Positions 33,443 to 41,714 of a DNA stretch of 43,307 bases are shown here, one piece after another. Below the pieces are notes generated by a model. That model saw only the letters and a list, made by a program, of their open reading frames with translations. It was not told the origin of the DNA and ran no database searches. The position numbers were made by a program, and so were the translations under genes. The stretch lies in NCBI GenBank assembly GCA_029907165.1, contig JARYMK010000005.1, positions 1-43,307 on the forward strand. The letters are read 5' to 3'. Within the stretch, counting starts at the first letter, position 1, and every line of letters begins with the position of its first letter. Source of the DNA: Anaerolineae bacterium. GTDB lineage: Bacteria > Chloroflexota > Anaerolineae > DTLA01.

Positions 33443-35203
33443 ATGCTGCGCACTCACACTTGCGGCGAAATCCGCATCGGCGACGTGGGCAAGACCGTAA
33501 CGCTGGCAGGCTGGGTACACCGCTGGCGCGACCACGGCGGGCTGACATTCCTGGACCTGCGCGACCGCTACGGCATTACGCAGGTCGTGTTTGACCCGTC
33601 GGTGTCTGCCGAGGCCCACGAAATCGGCTCGCGCGCGCGGAGCGAGTACGTCCTGCAGGTTACCGGAACCGTCCAGAAGCGCGTCAGGCCTAATCCGAAC
33701 CTGGCCACTGGCGAGGTGGAAGTTCTGGCAACGCACGCGGTACTGCTCAACGAGGCCAAAACGCCGCCCTTCTACATCACCGAGGACCGCGAGGGCGACG
33801 AGGCCGCCCGCCTGCGCTACCGCTACCTGGACCTGCGCCGCGAGCGGATGAAACGCAACATCATCCTGCGCCACCGCGTCGTGAAATTCATGCGCGACTA
33901 CCTGGACGCGCGCGGCTTCGTGGAGATTGAGACGCCCATCCTCATCAAGAGCACGCCCGAGGGCGCGCGCGACTACGTCGTCCCCAGCCGCCTGTACCCG
34001 GGCAAGTTCTACGCCCTGCCCCAGTCGCCCCAGCAGTTGAAACAACTCCTGATGGTGGCGGGGTTTGACCGCTACTTCCAGATCGCCCGCTGCTTCCGCG
34101 ACGAAGACCAGCGCGCCGACCGCCAGCCCGAGTTCACGCAACTGGACCTGGAAATGAGTTTCGTGGAGCAGCAGGATATCCTAGACACCATAGAGGGGCT
34201 GTACACGGAGTTGGTGCGGACGGTTACGCCGCACTGGAAGATCATCTCGCCGTTCCCACGCCTGACCTACGACGAGGCCATGGCCCGCTACGGGACCGAC
34301 AAGCCCGACCTGCGCTTCGGCCTGCCGCTGACCGACCTGTCGGACCTAGCGGCAAAGTCCGGGTTTCGCGTGTTCCAGGAGACGCTGGCAGCGGGCGGTG
34401 CGGTCAAGGGCATCCGGGCACCGGGCTGCGCCGACCTCACGCGCAAGGAGATTGACGACTGGACCGAGCGCGCCAAGGCGCTGGGCGCGAAGGGCCTCGT
34501 GGCCATCGCCCACACCGCCGAGGGGTACAAGGGCGGCCCGGCCAAGTTCTTCTCGCCAGAGGAGTTGGACGCCTTCGCCGCGCGGCTGGACGCCCAGGTT
34601 GGCGATATGATGTTCATCGTGGCCGACGACGCGCACAAGGCCAACACGGTCCTCGGCGCGCTGCGCGTGGAACTGGGCCGCGCGCTCAGCCTGGCCGACC
34701 CCAACCTGCTGGCCTTCTGCTGGGTGGTGGACTTCCCGCTGGTGGAGTGGAACGAGGAGGAGGGGCGCTGGGACGCCGTGCACCATCCCTTCACCATGCC
34801 CAAGCAGGCGGACCTCCCCCTGCTGGACACCGACCCGGCCCGCGTTCGCGCCGACTGCTACGACCTCGTCTGCAACGGCTACGAACTGGCCAGCGGCAGT
34901 ATCCGCATCCACCGCCGCGACATCCAGGAGAAGGTGTTCGCGCTGCTGAACTACCCCAAGGAGGAGGCCCAGGCCCGCTTCGGCCACCTGCTGGAGGCTT
35001 TTGAGTATGGCGCGCCGCCGCACGGAGGCATCGCGCCGGGGGTGGATCGCCTGGTCATGATCTTGGCGGGCGAGCAGAGCATGTCGGAGGTCATCGCCTT
35101 CCCCAAGAACAGCCGCGCGATTGACCTGATGACGGGCGCGCCGTCGGAAATCACCGAGCAGCAGTTGCGGGAGTTGCACCTGCGGATTGTATACGACGAA
35201 TGA
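33443..35203 (+). CDS. aspS: Aspartyl-tRNA synthetase
   Basis: This 586-residue class II bacterial-type synthetase has an N-terminal OB anticodon-binding domain (about 1-105), motif 1 ([22 protein letters not shown]), motif 2 ([21 protein letters not shown]), the bacterial GAD insertion (about 295-410) and motif 3 ([12 protein letters not shown]). H31 in RWRDHGG aligns with His31 of the non-discriminating Pseudomonas enzyme, so it may also charge tRNA-Asn for GatCAB (inference). GGGAG lies 6 nt before ATG. The leader carries repeat copy B and an operator-like palindrome. hypC follows 57 bp on. Confidence 0.96.
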   Translation: MLRTHTCGEIRIGDVGKTVTLAGWVHRWRDHGGLTFLDLRDRYGITQVVFDPSVSAEAHEIGSRARSEYVLQVTGTVQKRVRPNPNLATGEVEVLATHAVLLNEAKTPPFYITEDREGDEAARLRYRYLDLRRERMKRNIILRHRVVKFMRDYLDARGFVEIETPILIKSTPEGARDYVVPSRLYPGKFYALPQSPQQLKQLLMVAGFDRYFQIARCFRDEDQRADRQPEFTQLDLEMSFVEQQDILDTIEGLYTELVRTVTPHWKIISPFPRLTYDEAMARYGTDKPDLRFGLPLTDLSDLAAKSGFRVFQETLAAGGAVKGIRAPGCADLTRKEIDDWTERAKALGAKGLVAIAHTAEGYKGGPAKFFSPEELDAFAARLDAQVGDMMFIVADDAHKANTVLGALRVELGRALSLADPNLLAFCWVVDFPLVEWNEEEGRWDAVHHPFTMPKQADLPLLDTDPARVRADCYDLVCNGYELASGSIRIHRRDIQEKVFALLNYPKEEAQARFGHLLEAFEYGAPPHGGIAPGVDRLVMILAGEQSMSEVIAFPKNSRAIDLMTGAPSEITEQQLRELHLRIVYDE

Positions 35204-35260
35204 GGACGGGAAGCACACGCCGCGCGTCGGCACACTACGGTTACACACACGGAGGCAATC

Positions 35261-35500
35261 ATGTGCCTGGGCATCCCTGGTAAGGTTACGAGCGTGCAGG
35301 ACAACCCCATGGGCCTCAAGATGGGGACGGTGGAGTTCGGGGGCGTGGCCCGCGAGGTGTGCCTGGCCTACACCCCCGAAGCCCGACCCGGCGACTGGGT
35401 CATCGTCCACGCAGGGTTTGCCATCAGCCTGCTGGACGAAGAAGAGGCGCAGTTGACCCTGCAAGCCCTTGCCGAACTGGCCGCCAGCGAGGAGGAGTAG
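35261..35500 (+). CDS. hypC: HypC/HupF hydrogenase maturation chaperone, orphan
   Basis: This 79-residue protein has the invariant MCLGIPGKV start (essential Cys2), GGVAREVCLAYTPEARPGDWVIVHAGFAI and an acidic tail LLDEEEA. HypC partners HypD in building the Fe(CN)2CO centre of NiFe hydrogenases and chaperones the large subunit. No other hyp or hydrogenase gene lies in the window. GGAGG is 5 nt before ATG. It probably shares the aspS transcript. Confidence 0.92.
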   Translation: MCLGIPGKVTSVQDNPMGLKMGTVEFGGVAREVCLAYTPEARPGDWVIVHAGFAISLLDEEEAQLTLQALAELAASEEE

Positions 35501-35535
35501 CCTCGCCCGCCAGCCGCTGGCTGCCGACCGCTCGC

Positions 35536-36564
35536 CTACGGCACGATCACCGTCCGCGTGTCGCCCTTGAAGTGCTCCAGGTTGTCCATCACCTGATTGA
35601 TGGCGTCCGCGTCCAGCGGGACGGTGCGCGTAACCACGTGGGACAGGTCCAGGATTCCCCGCCGCGCGAACTCTATCAGCGTCGGCAGTTCCGACATCAG
35701 GTGATCGTCCGAGCCGATGATCTCCGCCTCGCGCCCGATGAGGTCAAAGTACGAGTCCACCTGAATTGGCTTGCGCGTGATGCCCACCAGCACGGCCCGC
35801 CCGAAGATCGCCAGCGACTTCACCGCCTGCTCCATCGTCTGCGGCAGGCCGATGACCTCCAGGGCCACGTCCACGCCGCGCCCGCCGGTCAGCCGCCGAA
35901 TCTCGGCCACGGGATCGCCCTTGCTGGCATCCACGGGAATCGCGCCGAACCGCTCGGCGAGGCGCAACTTGTCGGCGTTGATGTCCACGGCGTACACGTC
36001 CAGCGCACCGAAGGCCCGCGCGATCTGGATGGCCGACATGCCCAGCCCACCCGCGCCGAACACCGCAACCGTCTCCCCTGGCTGGAGCCGCGACTTGCGC
36101 AGCGCGTGGAACGACGTGGCCGACGAGCACATGAGCACAGCCCCGTGCTCAAACGGGACGTCCTCGGGCAGGCGCACCACGCTCCTCGCGGGGACGGCGA
36201 TGTACTCGGCGTATCCGCCATCGCGGTGCTTGCCGATCATCTTGCCCTGCACGCAGAACTGCTCATTCCCGCGGCTGCAGAAGGCGCACTCGCCGCAGGT
36301 TACCATGTAGTGGATGCAGACGCGGTCGCCCGCTTTGAAATTGGAGACCCCAGCGCCGACCTGCTCCACAACGCCCGCGACCTCGTGCCCAGGCGTTACG
36401 GGCAGTTGGGTTACGGGCGATGTGCCGGCGCGGTAGTGCACGTCCGAATGGCAGATGCCCGCGGCCTTGACCCGCACGAGCACGTCCCTGTCGCCGATGG
36501 CGGGAATAGGGATTTCCTGCAACTGAAGGGGCTTGCCGGTTTCAACCAAACGCACTGCTTTCAT
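35536..36564 (-). CDS. Zinc-dependent alcohol dehydrogenase (MDR family)
   Basis: This 342-residue medium-chain dehydrogenase has catalytic zinc ligands C38 and H60-E61 (GICHSDVH; PGHEVAG). Structural zinc Cys are at 90, 93, 96 and 104 (CGECAFCSRGNEQFC). The Rossmann motif is GAGGLGMSAIQIA, with an acidic residue ending beta-2 (VYAVDINADKLRLA) that favours NAD over NADP. The substrate is not predictable; primary alcohols or polyols are usual. The frame is open far upstream, but ATG 36564 has GGGAGGA about 7 nt before it and matches the family start. It is monocistronic, with its own promoter. Confidence 0.9.
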   Translation of the reverse strand: MKAVRLVETGKPLQLQEIPIPAIGDRDVLVRVKAAGICHSDVHYRAGTSPVTQLPVTPGHEVAGVVEQVGAGVSNFKAGDRVCIHYMVTCGECAFCSRGNEQFCVQGKMIGKHRDGGYAEYIAVPARSVVRLPEDVPFEHGAVLMCSSATSFHALRKSRLQPGETVAVFGAGGLGMSAIQIARAFGALDVYAVDINADKLRLAERFGAIPVDASKGDPVAEIRRLTGGRGVDVALEVIGLPQTMEQAVKSLAIFGRAVLVGITRKPIQVDSYFDLIGREAEIIGSDDHLMSELPTLIEFARRGILDLSHVVTRTVPLDADAINQVMDNLEHFKGDTRTVIVP

Positions 36565-36597
36565 GACGTCGTCCTCCCTGAAATAGCAACTATGTGC

Positions 36598-36626
36598 AGT
36601 ATGGCACAAAGACGAGCGCGTGTCAA
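36598..36626 (-). promoter_or_regulatory. Alcohol dehydrogenase promoter
   Basis: On the minus strand a perfect TTGACA (36626-36621), a 17-bp spacer and CATACT (36603-36598) predict a start near 36591 and a leader of about 27 nt. Confidence 0.65.
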
Positions 36627-36668
36627 AGCGACGCGGCTGGGCTTGATTGCTGGGCGCTTCTCGCAGAA

Positions 36669-36696
36669 TTGCGCCTCGCCCGGCCTGTGCTATACT
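36669..36696 (+). promoter_or_regulatory. WYL regulator promoter
   Basis: TTGCGC (36669-36674), a 16-bp spacer and TATACT (36691-36696) predict a start near 36703. The leader of about 125 nt contains palindromic repeat copy C. Confidence 0.5.
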
Positions 36697-36725
36697 TTGC
36701 AGCAGTACGCTGCCAGAGGCATCTA

Positions 36726-36795
36726 TCACCGCAGAGAACACAGAGGTCGCAGAGATTTCCAGATATCTCTGCGGTCTCCGCGCGCTCTGCGGTGA
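36726..36795. repeat. Palindromic repeat copy C (CTCTGCGGT family), in the WYL-gene leader
   Basis: This is the most symmetrical copy. TCACCGCAGAG (36726-36736) pairs with CTCTGCGGTGA (36785-36795), and CGCAGAGAT (36748-36756) pairs with 36765-36773. The 11-nt segments between them are of equal length and partly paired. As RNA the whole 70 nt would fold into one long hairpin, ending 32 nt before the start codon. Confidence 0.78.
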
Positions 36796-36827
36796 ATGCG
36801 GTTTCGTATGCGGTCGCAAGGAGGCAC

Positions 36828-37826
36828 ATGGATCGCTCGCTCCGTCTGTTGTACATCCAGCGGTTGTTCTACCAGAACCCCAGGGGCTACAAGGCGTCGG
36901 AACTGGCGCGATTGTGCGGGGTGGACACCCGCACCATCAACCGCGACCTGCAAGACCTACAGGACGAGCCGTTTCGGCTGCCCCTGGTCGCGGAGCCGGA
37001 CTGGCGCTGGCGGCTGATGAAAGGCCACCGTTTCACGCTGCCGCCCATTCACTTCTCTCTGCAGGAGGCGGCGGCCCTGTACCTGGCGGCCCGAATGCTA
37101 GATACCGTCAGCGACGAGCCGAACCCGTTCGTCGTGCGGGCGCTGGTGGCGCTGGCCGACGCGCTCCCCGCCGAAGTGGGCCGCGTTATCCACGAGATGG
37201 TCGCCGACCGCCTGGTCGAGGAACGGTCTCCGTTCGCCCGCGCCTTTGAGGTCGTAACTTTGGGCTGGGCGACGGGGCGCAAGGTGCGGATGAGGTATCG
37301 GTCGCTGCGGAGCGAGGATACCTACGAGACGGTGCTGGAACCGTACCTGATCGTTCCCTCGTGGCCGGGCCACGCCATCTACGTCATCGGCTACGCTTCC
37401 CACGCGGGCGAGGTGCGCACCTTCAAGATGGAGCGAATCTCGGACGCCGAACTGCTGGAGGAGACCTTCACCGTGCAGCCGGGATTTGATGGGGCGTCGC
37501 TCCTCCGGAGCGCCTGGGGCATTATGTGGGGTGAGGACACCCGCGAGGTCGTCCTGCGCTTCACTCCGGCCGTGGCGCGGCGCGTGAAAGAGGGCCGCTG
37601 GCATGAGACCCAGCAGGTGGAAGACTGCGGCGACGGCGGGTGCATTGTGCGGTTCCGCGTGGCCCATCCGGGCGAGATGAAGTCATGGATACTGGGCTGG
37701 GGGCCGGACTGCGAGGTCCTAGTGCCGGAGTCGTTGCGGGCGTCGGTGGCCGAGGCGCTGTGGAGCGCGGCGGCGATGTACGGGGCACAGGAAACGTCGG
37801 CGACAGGGAATGCCCCGGCACCCTGA
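36828..37826 (+). CDS. HTH-WYL domain transcriptional regulator
   Basis: This 332-residue regulator has an N-terminal winged helix-turn-helix (about 4-50, GYKASELARLCGVDTRTINRDLQDL) and a WYL ligand-sensing domain (about 135-215) with GRKVRMRYRSLRSEDTYETVLEPYLIV and R-x-FKMERI. The name-giving Trp-Tyr-Leu is replaced by Ile-Tyr-Val (HAIYVIGY). A WCX-type C-terminal domain follows. Family members sense nucleic acids or small ligands and often control stress and defence genes. ATG 36828 follows AAGGAGG by 3 nt. The frame is open upstream, but that part lies in the promoter and repeat. It is followed at 39 bp by the response regulator. Confidence 0.86.
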   Translation: MDRSLRLLYIQRLFYQNPRGYKASELARLCGVDTRTINRDLQDLQDEPFRLPLVAEPDWRWRLMKGHRFTLPPIHFSLQEAAALYLAARMLDTVSDEPNPFVVRALVALADALPAEVGRVIHEMVADRLVEERSPFARAFEVVTLGWATGRKVRMRYRSLRSEDTYETVLEPYLIVPSWPGHAIYVIGYASHAGEVRTFKMERISDAELLEETFTVQPGFDGASLLRSAWGIMWGEDTREVVLRFTPAVARRVKEGRWHETQQVEDCGDGGCIVRFRVAHPGEMKSWILGWGPDCEVLVPESLRASVAEALWSAAAMYGAQETSATGNAPAP

Positions 37827-37865
37827 TTGCGGAGAGTGAGGCGAGGTTGGGAAACGGAGGACAGC

Positions 37866-38522
37866 ATGGGTGAGAAGATTCGGGTGATTCTGGCGGACGA
37901 TCACGCCCTGGTGCGCCAGGGCATTCGCCAGTTCCTGGAGGAGGCCGACGACATCGCGGTAGTGGCCGAGGCAGGCGATGGTGCCGAGGCCGTCCAACTG
38001 GTGGAGCAGCACCGCCCGGACATCGCCATTCTGGACGTGCAGATGCCAAAGATGACCGGCATTGAGGCCACCCGCCAGATCAAGGAGAAGTTCCCCCATA
38101 CCCGGGTCCTCGTGCTCACGGCCTACGATGAGGACCCCTACGTCCTCGCGCTGCTCCAGGCCGGAGCGGATGGCTACATCCTAAAATCGGCTGACGCCGA
38201 TGCCCTGCTGGAGGCTGTGCGGAAGGTTCACCGCGGAGAGCACGCCCTCAGCCCTGAGGTAACCGAGAAAGTCCTGCGGCAGTTACAGAAGGGTGGCCCG
38301 GCTCAGGCGGCAGGGCAGGTGGAACCTCTGACAGCACGGGAGATTGAAGTGCTGCGGCTTGCCGCCCAGGGGCTGACGAACCGCGCCATCGGGCGCGCGC
38401 TGGGCATTAGCGACCGCACGGTGCAGGGCCACCTGGCGAATATCTACGGCAAACTGAACGTGGCCAGCCGCACCGAGGCCGTTACGGAAGCGCTGAAGCG
38501 CGGGTGGATCGTGTTGGAGTAG
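37866..38522 (+). CDS. NarL-family response regulator
   Basis: This 218-residue regulator has a receiver domain with D11/D12, acceptor D57 (AILDVQMPKMTG), T85 and K107, and a LuxR-type HTH (about 150-215, LTAREIEVLRLAAQGLTNRAIGRALGISDRTVQGHLANIYGKL). All phosphorelay residues are intact. GGAGG is 5 nt before ATG 37866; the upstream extension of the frame is not needed. The kinase gene starts 2 bp after its stop, so they form a pair. Confidence 0.94.
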   Translation: MGEKIRVILADDHALVRQGIRQFLEEADDIAVVAEAGDGAEAVQLVEQHRPDIAILDVQMPKMTGIEATRQIKEKFPHTRVLVLTAYDEDPYVLALLQAGADGYILKSADADALLEAVRKVHRGEHALSPEVTEKVLRQLQKGGPAQAAGQVEPLTAREIEVLRLAAQGLTNRAIGRALGISDRTVQGHLANIYGKLNVASRTEAVTEALKRGWIVLE

Positions 38523-38524
38523 CC

Positions 38525-39952
38525 GTGAACGAGACGACGACCCCACCGCGGAGCAGATGGTACCGCCGCCTGGAAGTGCAGTTGTGGCTCTGGGCCATCC
38601 TGCCGCTGACGCTGGCGCTGGTTGCCTTCACCCTGACCGGCGTGTACAGCCATCAGCACGCCATGCACGAATTCGTGGCCGAGCGGGACACAGCCATGGC
38701 AAGCCTGTATGCCCGCCAGATTGAGGACGGCCTGGCGCACGGGGCCGTGTACCTTGACGGCACGGGCATATCCCTCATCGTCCGCGACGCGCGAATCGGC
38801 AAGCGCGGCATCATCTACGTGGTGGACAATGCGGGACGTGCGGTCTTTCACCCAGACCCCGCGCTGGCTGGCGAAGATCTCTCTTACAGTCCGGCGGTCA
38901 AGCGCGCCCTAGAAGCGCTGACGGGCAGCGTCGCGGGCCTCTTTCCCGACGGGACGGAGACCATTGCCTCGTTTGCGACCGTGGGCGAGACCCGCTGGCG
39001 TGTCATCGTTGAGGAGCCGGTGGATGATGTGATCGTGCCCATTCTGCGCTTTTCCAGCCTGGTGCCCATGTTGGTCGGCGCTGCTGTGCTCCTCTCGGTT
39101 GTCGTCCTGTACTTCTCGCTGCGCACCATCGTTCGCCCGCTCCAGCGGTTGGTGAGCGCGTCCACGAAAATCACAGGCGGCGAGTTCTCCGGCCTGCAGA
39201 TTGACGTGGGCGGCGTGGAGGAGATCCGCGACCTGCAGCGCGCGCTCCGCGACATGATAGAGCGCATCCGCCGGTATCAGGAGTCCATGCGCGACTACAT
39301 TGAGGGAATCACGCGCGGCCAGGAGACGGAGCGGGCGCGCCTGTCGCGGGAACTCCACGACCAGACGGTGCAGGACCTGATCGCCATGACTCAGCGGCTG
39401 CAATTGGCGTCGCGCGCCCTGGAGCGTGGCGACGTGCCCACGGCGCTGGACACACTCCGGGCCACACGCGCCCTGGCCCAGAACACGCTGAACGAACTTC
39501 GCAGGCTCATTCGCGCCTTGCGGCCCGTCTATCTGGAAGACCTGGGGTTTCTTCCCGCGCTGGAGATGCTAGCCCGCGAGATTCAGACGCCCCCCGTGGA
39601 ACTCCGAGTTTCCGGGCAACCCCGACGGCTCGGCCCCGATGTGGAACTCGCCGCCTTCCGCGTGGCCCAGGAAGCCCTGACGAATGCCGTGCAACATGCC
39701 CGCGCCAGCCAAATCACTCTGGCGGTATCCTTCGGCCAGCAAGAACTCATGCTGTCTGTGGACGATGATGGCATGGGCTTCGCGCTGCCGGACGGCCCCG
39801 ACTCGCTCACCCGTGAGGGCCACTTCGGCCTGGTGGGCATGCGCGAGCGGGTGCTGCTGCTGGGCGGGAGCCTGGACATCCGGTCAGAGCCGGGACGGGG
39901 AACTCGCATCACCGCCCGCATTCCGATAGAGAGCAAGGTTGGTAACAACTGA
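38525..39952 (+). CDS. Membrane sensor histidine kinase (Cache-HAMP-HisKA_3-HATPase)
   Basis: This 475-residue kinase pairs with the NarL-type regulator just upstream. It has TM1 about 19-41, an extracytoplasmic Cache-like domain about 45-172 (YVVDNAGRAVFHPDP), TM2 about 175-198 and HAMP about 199-250. The HisKA_3 box has H278 in ERARLSRELHDQTVQDLI. The ATPase has N box RVAQEALTNAVQHA, G1 box DDDGMGFALP, and GLVGMRERVLLLGG. The start is GTG with GGAG 5 nt upstream, inside the end of the regulator gene. The ligand is unknown. A terminator follows. Confidence 0.92.
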   Translation: MNETTTPPRSRWYRRLEVQLWLWAILPLTLALVAFTLTGVYSHQHAMHEFVAERDTAMASLYARQIEDGLAHGAVYLDGTGISLIVRDARIGKRGIIYVVDNAGRAVFHPDPALAGEDLSYSPAVKRALEALTGSVAGLFPDGTETIASFATVGETRWRVIVEEPVDDVIVPILRFSSLVPMLVGAAVLLSVVVLYFSLRTIVRPLQRLVSASTKITGGEFSGLQIDVGGVEEIRDLQRALRDMIERIRRYQESMRDYIEGITRGQETERARLSRELHDQTVQDLIAMTQRLQLASRALERGDVPTALDTLRATRALAQNTLNELRRLIRALRPVYLEDLGFLPALEMLAREIQTPPVELRVSGQPRRLGPDVELAAFRVAQEALTNAVQHARASQITLAVSFGQQELMLSVDDDGMGFALPDGPDSLTREGHFGLVGMRERVLLLGGSLDIRSEPGRGTRITARIPIESKVGNN

Positions 39953-39979
39953 ACGCGCGCCGAGCGTCCCAGCGGCAAA

Positions 39980-40012
39980 AAGCATCCGGAGCCAGTGCGG
40001 CCCCGGATGCTT
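39980..40012. terminator. Bidirectional terminator between the kinase and the PepSY gene
   Basis: A 10-bp stem (39980-39989 with 40003-40012, core GCATCCGG) with a smaller inner stem lies between convergent genes. On the minus strand it is followed by five T residues, a strong terminator for the PepSY-ABC operon; on the plus strand only TTG follows. Confidence 0.75.
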
Positions 40013-40047
40013 GCGCTATGTTCGGCCCGTGCGGATGCGCTGCGCGC

Positions 40048-40881
40048 CTACGACTCTTCGCCGACCATCTGCACGAAGTCCCCGTGCCAGTTGTGGTACC
40101 AGACCTGCCCGGTCGCGCCGTGAACGCTCAACATACCGCTGACAGTCCCGTCTTTCAAGGTGTGGATGGTGTAGTAGCCGTAGAAGGGGTCCGCATGGGA
40201 TTCTACCGTCGTGCCCGGCCGGTACGTGTCCAGCCACCGCTGCGCGATGTTCAGGGCTTCCTCGGGCGTTACGGTCATCGTCGTGGTGGCGGCGCCTCCG
40301 GCAGAGCAGCAGGAGGGCACGCCGGCGGGATGCATCCCATACTTGGCGTTCCACATCATGTTCGGCCCGTATTCCGGCCCTACCACGCCCGAGTACTTGT
40401 CCACGAGCAATTCCATTGCGCCGATCCCCGTATCAGTCTCCTTGACGATGGCGTAGAAGTTCTGGGTGAACTCCATCACCTCGTCCACCGCCAAGTTGCT
40501 GGAGCCGAGCGTGGCGATGTACTTCTCCACCGCCTCTTTGGCCTGGGCGATGGTGATCGGCTCGCCGGCCGGGTTAGCGGGCGTAGCGAAGCCGCCCAGG
40601 CATGGCATGCCCGAGACACCGTAGGCATTGCCGTAGTAGCGGCCCATCATGCCCATCGGGCCCCATCTGACCGCTTGCTGGCCCTGGGGAGCGGGCGTTC
40701 CGACAGCCGCCCCGTTTCCGCCGAAGAAGCGGCCCATCATCCCCCATCGGCCCAGGAAGCCCTGCGGCCCTTGAGCCTGCGCAACGTTGCGGCTGCCGAT
40801 GTACCACATCGCGCCCATCAGAGCCACCACCAGCATGGCTGTGATTCCGATAGTCGCCAAAGCAATCCAACGAACTCTCAT
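40048..40881 (-). CDS. Membrane-anchored PepSY-like protein with Met/Gly-rich segment
   Basis: This 277-residue protein has one N-terminal anchor (about 6-28), then a Gly/Met/aromatic-rich stretch (about 38-92; GRWGMMGRFF and GPMGMMGRYY). Two PepSY-like repeats follow: about 108-175 (ITIAQAKEAVEKYIA ... FYAIVKETDTGIGAMELLVD) and about 203-268 (VTPEEALNIAQRWLDTY ... GYYTIHTLKDG). A GPNMMWNAKYGMH segment and adjacent Cys191-Cys192 lie between them. Met-rich and Cys-Cys parts point to metal, possibly copper, binding (inference). GGAGGA precedes ATG. It ends the permease-ATPase-PepSY unit, 36 bp after the ATPase, and may be its substrate-handling partner. Confidence 0.75.
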   Translation of the reverse strand: MRVRWIALATIGITAMLVVALMGAMWYIGSRNVAQAQGPQGFLGRWGMMGRFFGGNGAAVGTPAPQGQQAVRWGPMGMMGRYYGNAYGVSGMPCLGGFATPANPAGEPITIAQAKEAVEKYIATLGSSNLAVDEVMEFTQNFYAIVKETDTGIGAMELLVDKYSGVVGPEYGPNMMWNAKYGMHPAGVPSCCSAGGAATTTMTVTPEEALNIAQRWLDTYRPGTTVESHADPFYGYYTIHTLKDGTVSGMLSVHGATGQVWYHNWHGDFVQMVGEES

Positions 40882-40917
40882 TTGCTTTCCTCCAAAATTG
40901 TGAATGTAACTACAGGC

Positions 40918-41679
40918 TCATTGTACCCGTTCCGTGGCGTTGGAACAGGGTTCTATGGCGGGTTGGGATATAGGCAAAACGGCGGGGGCGAGCGCGTGCT
41001 CTGGAGCGGGAACGGTGTCGCCGACGATTTGCCCGTCCAGGATGTGGACCACGCGCCGCGCGCAGGCCGCCGCCTGCGGATCGTGGGTTACCATGACCAC
41101 CGTTTGCCCGGCGCCGTTCAGGTCGCGCAGGAGTTCTAGGACCTGCATCCCTGTGGCGCGGTCCAGATTGCCGGTCGGCTCGTCGGCCAGCAGGATCGGC
41201 GCACGGTTCACCAGCGCCCTGGCAACCGCCACGCGCCCCTGTTCGCCGCCGGACAGTTGCGAGGGGAGACGATGCTCCTTGCCCTTCAGCCCCACCTGCG
41301 CCAGAATCTCATAGGCACGGGCGATCTTCTCGGTGCGCGGAGTTGGCGCGATCGCGAGCGCCAGCAGCACGTTCTCCAGCGCCGTAAGGTAGGGCAACAA
41401 CTGGAGTTGCTGGAACACGAACCCCACATACTCGTAGCGGAAGTCCGCCTGGCGTTCGGGCGAGAGGCTGTACACATCTATCCCATCCACGATCACGCGG
41501 CCTGCGGTGGGCGAGTTCATGCCGCCGATGATGGTCAGCAGGGTACTCTTGCCCGAACCGGATGGCCCCATCAGGGCGACAAACTCCCCCTCGGCGATGG
41601 TCAAGTTGACATTGCGAAGGGCGACGACCGGCGCGCCGCCCGAATTGTACACTTTGCTCACGTTGTGCAGTTCAATCAT
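40918..41679 (-). CDS. ABC transporter ATP-binding protein, MacB/LolD type
   Basis: This 253-residue ATPase has Walker A GPSGSGKST (38-46), Q-loop Q90, signature LSGGEQGR (142-149; Gly replaces the usual second Gln), Walker B ILLADEPTGNLD and the H-loop MVTHDPQ. This subgroup powers MacB-like exporters or lipoprotein release rather than import. ATG 41679 follows GGAGA by about 6 nt; the TTG at 41694 is rejected. It is 35 bp after the FtsX-type permease and belongs with it. Confidence 0.93.
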   Translation of the reverse strand: MIELHNVSKVYNSGGAPVVALRNVNLTIAEGEFVALMGPSGSGKSTLLTIIGGMNSPTAGRVIVDGIDVYSLSPERQADFRYEYVGFVFQQLQLLPYLTALENVLLALAIAPTPRTEKIARAYEILAQVGLKGKEHRLPSQLSGGEQGRVAVARALVNRAPILLADEPTGNLDRATGMQVLELLRDLNGAGQTVVMVTHDPQAAACARRVVHILDGQIVGDTVPAPEHALAPAVLPISQPAIEPCSNATERVQ

Positions 41680-41714
41680 CGGGCATCTCTCCAACAGCGT
41701 ATTCTGTCATGCCG

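Noticed and set aside
35261-35500. Evidence for a hydrogenase gene cluster
   Set aside because: Only hypC is present; no hydrogenase subunit or other maturation gene is visible in the window.
35511-35523. CAGCC-GCT-GGCTG hairpin as a terminator between hypC and the dehydrogenase
   Set aside because: A 5-bp stem without a T-tract is too weak to call.
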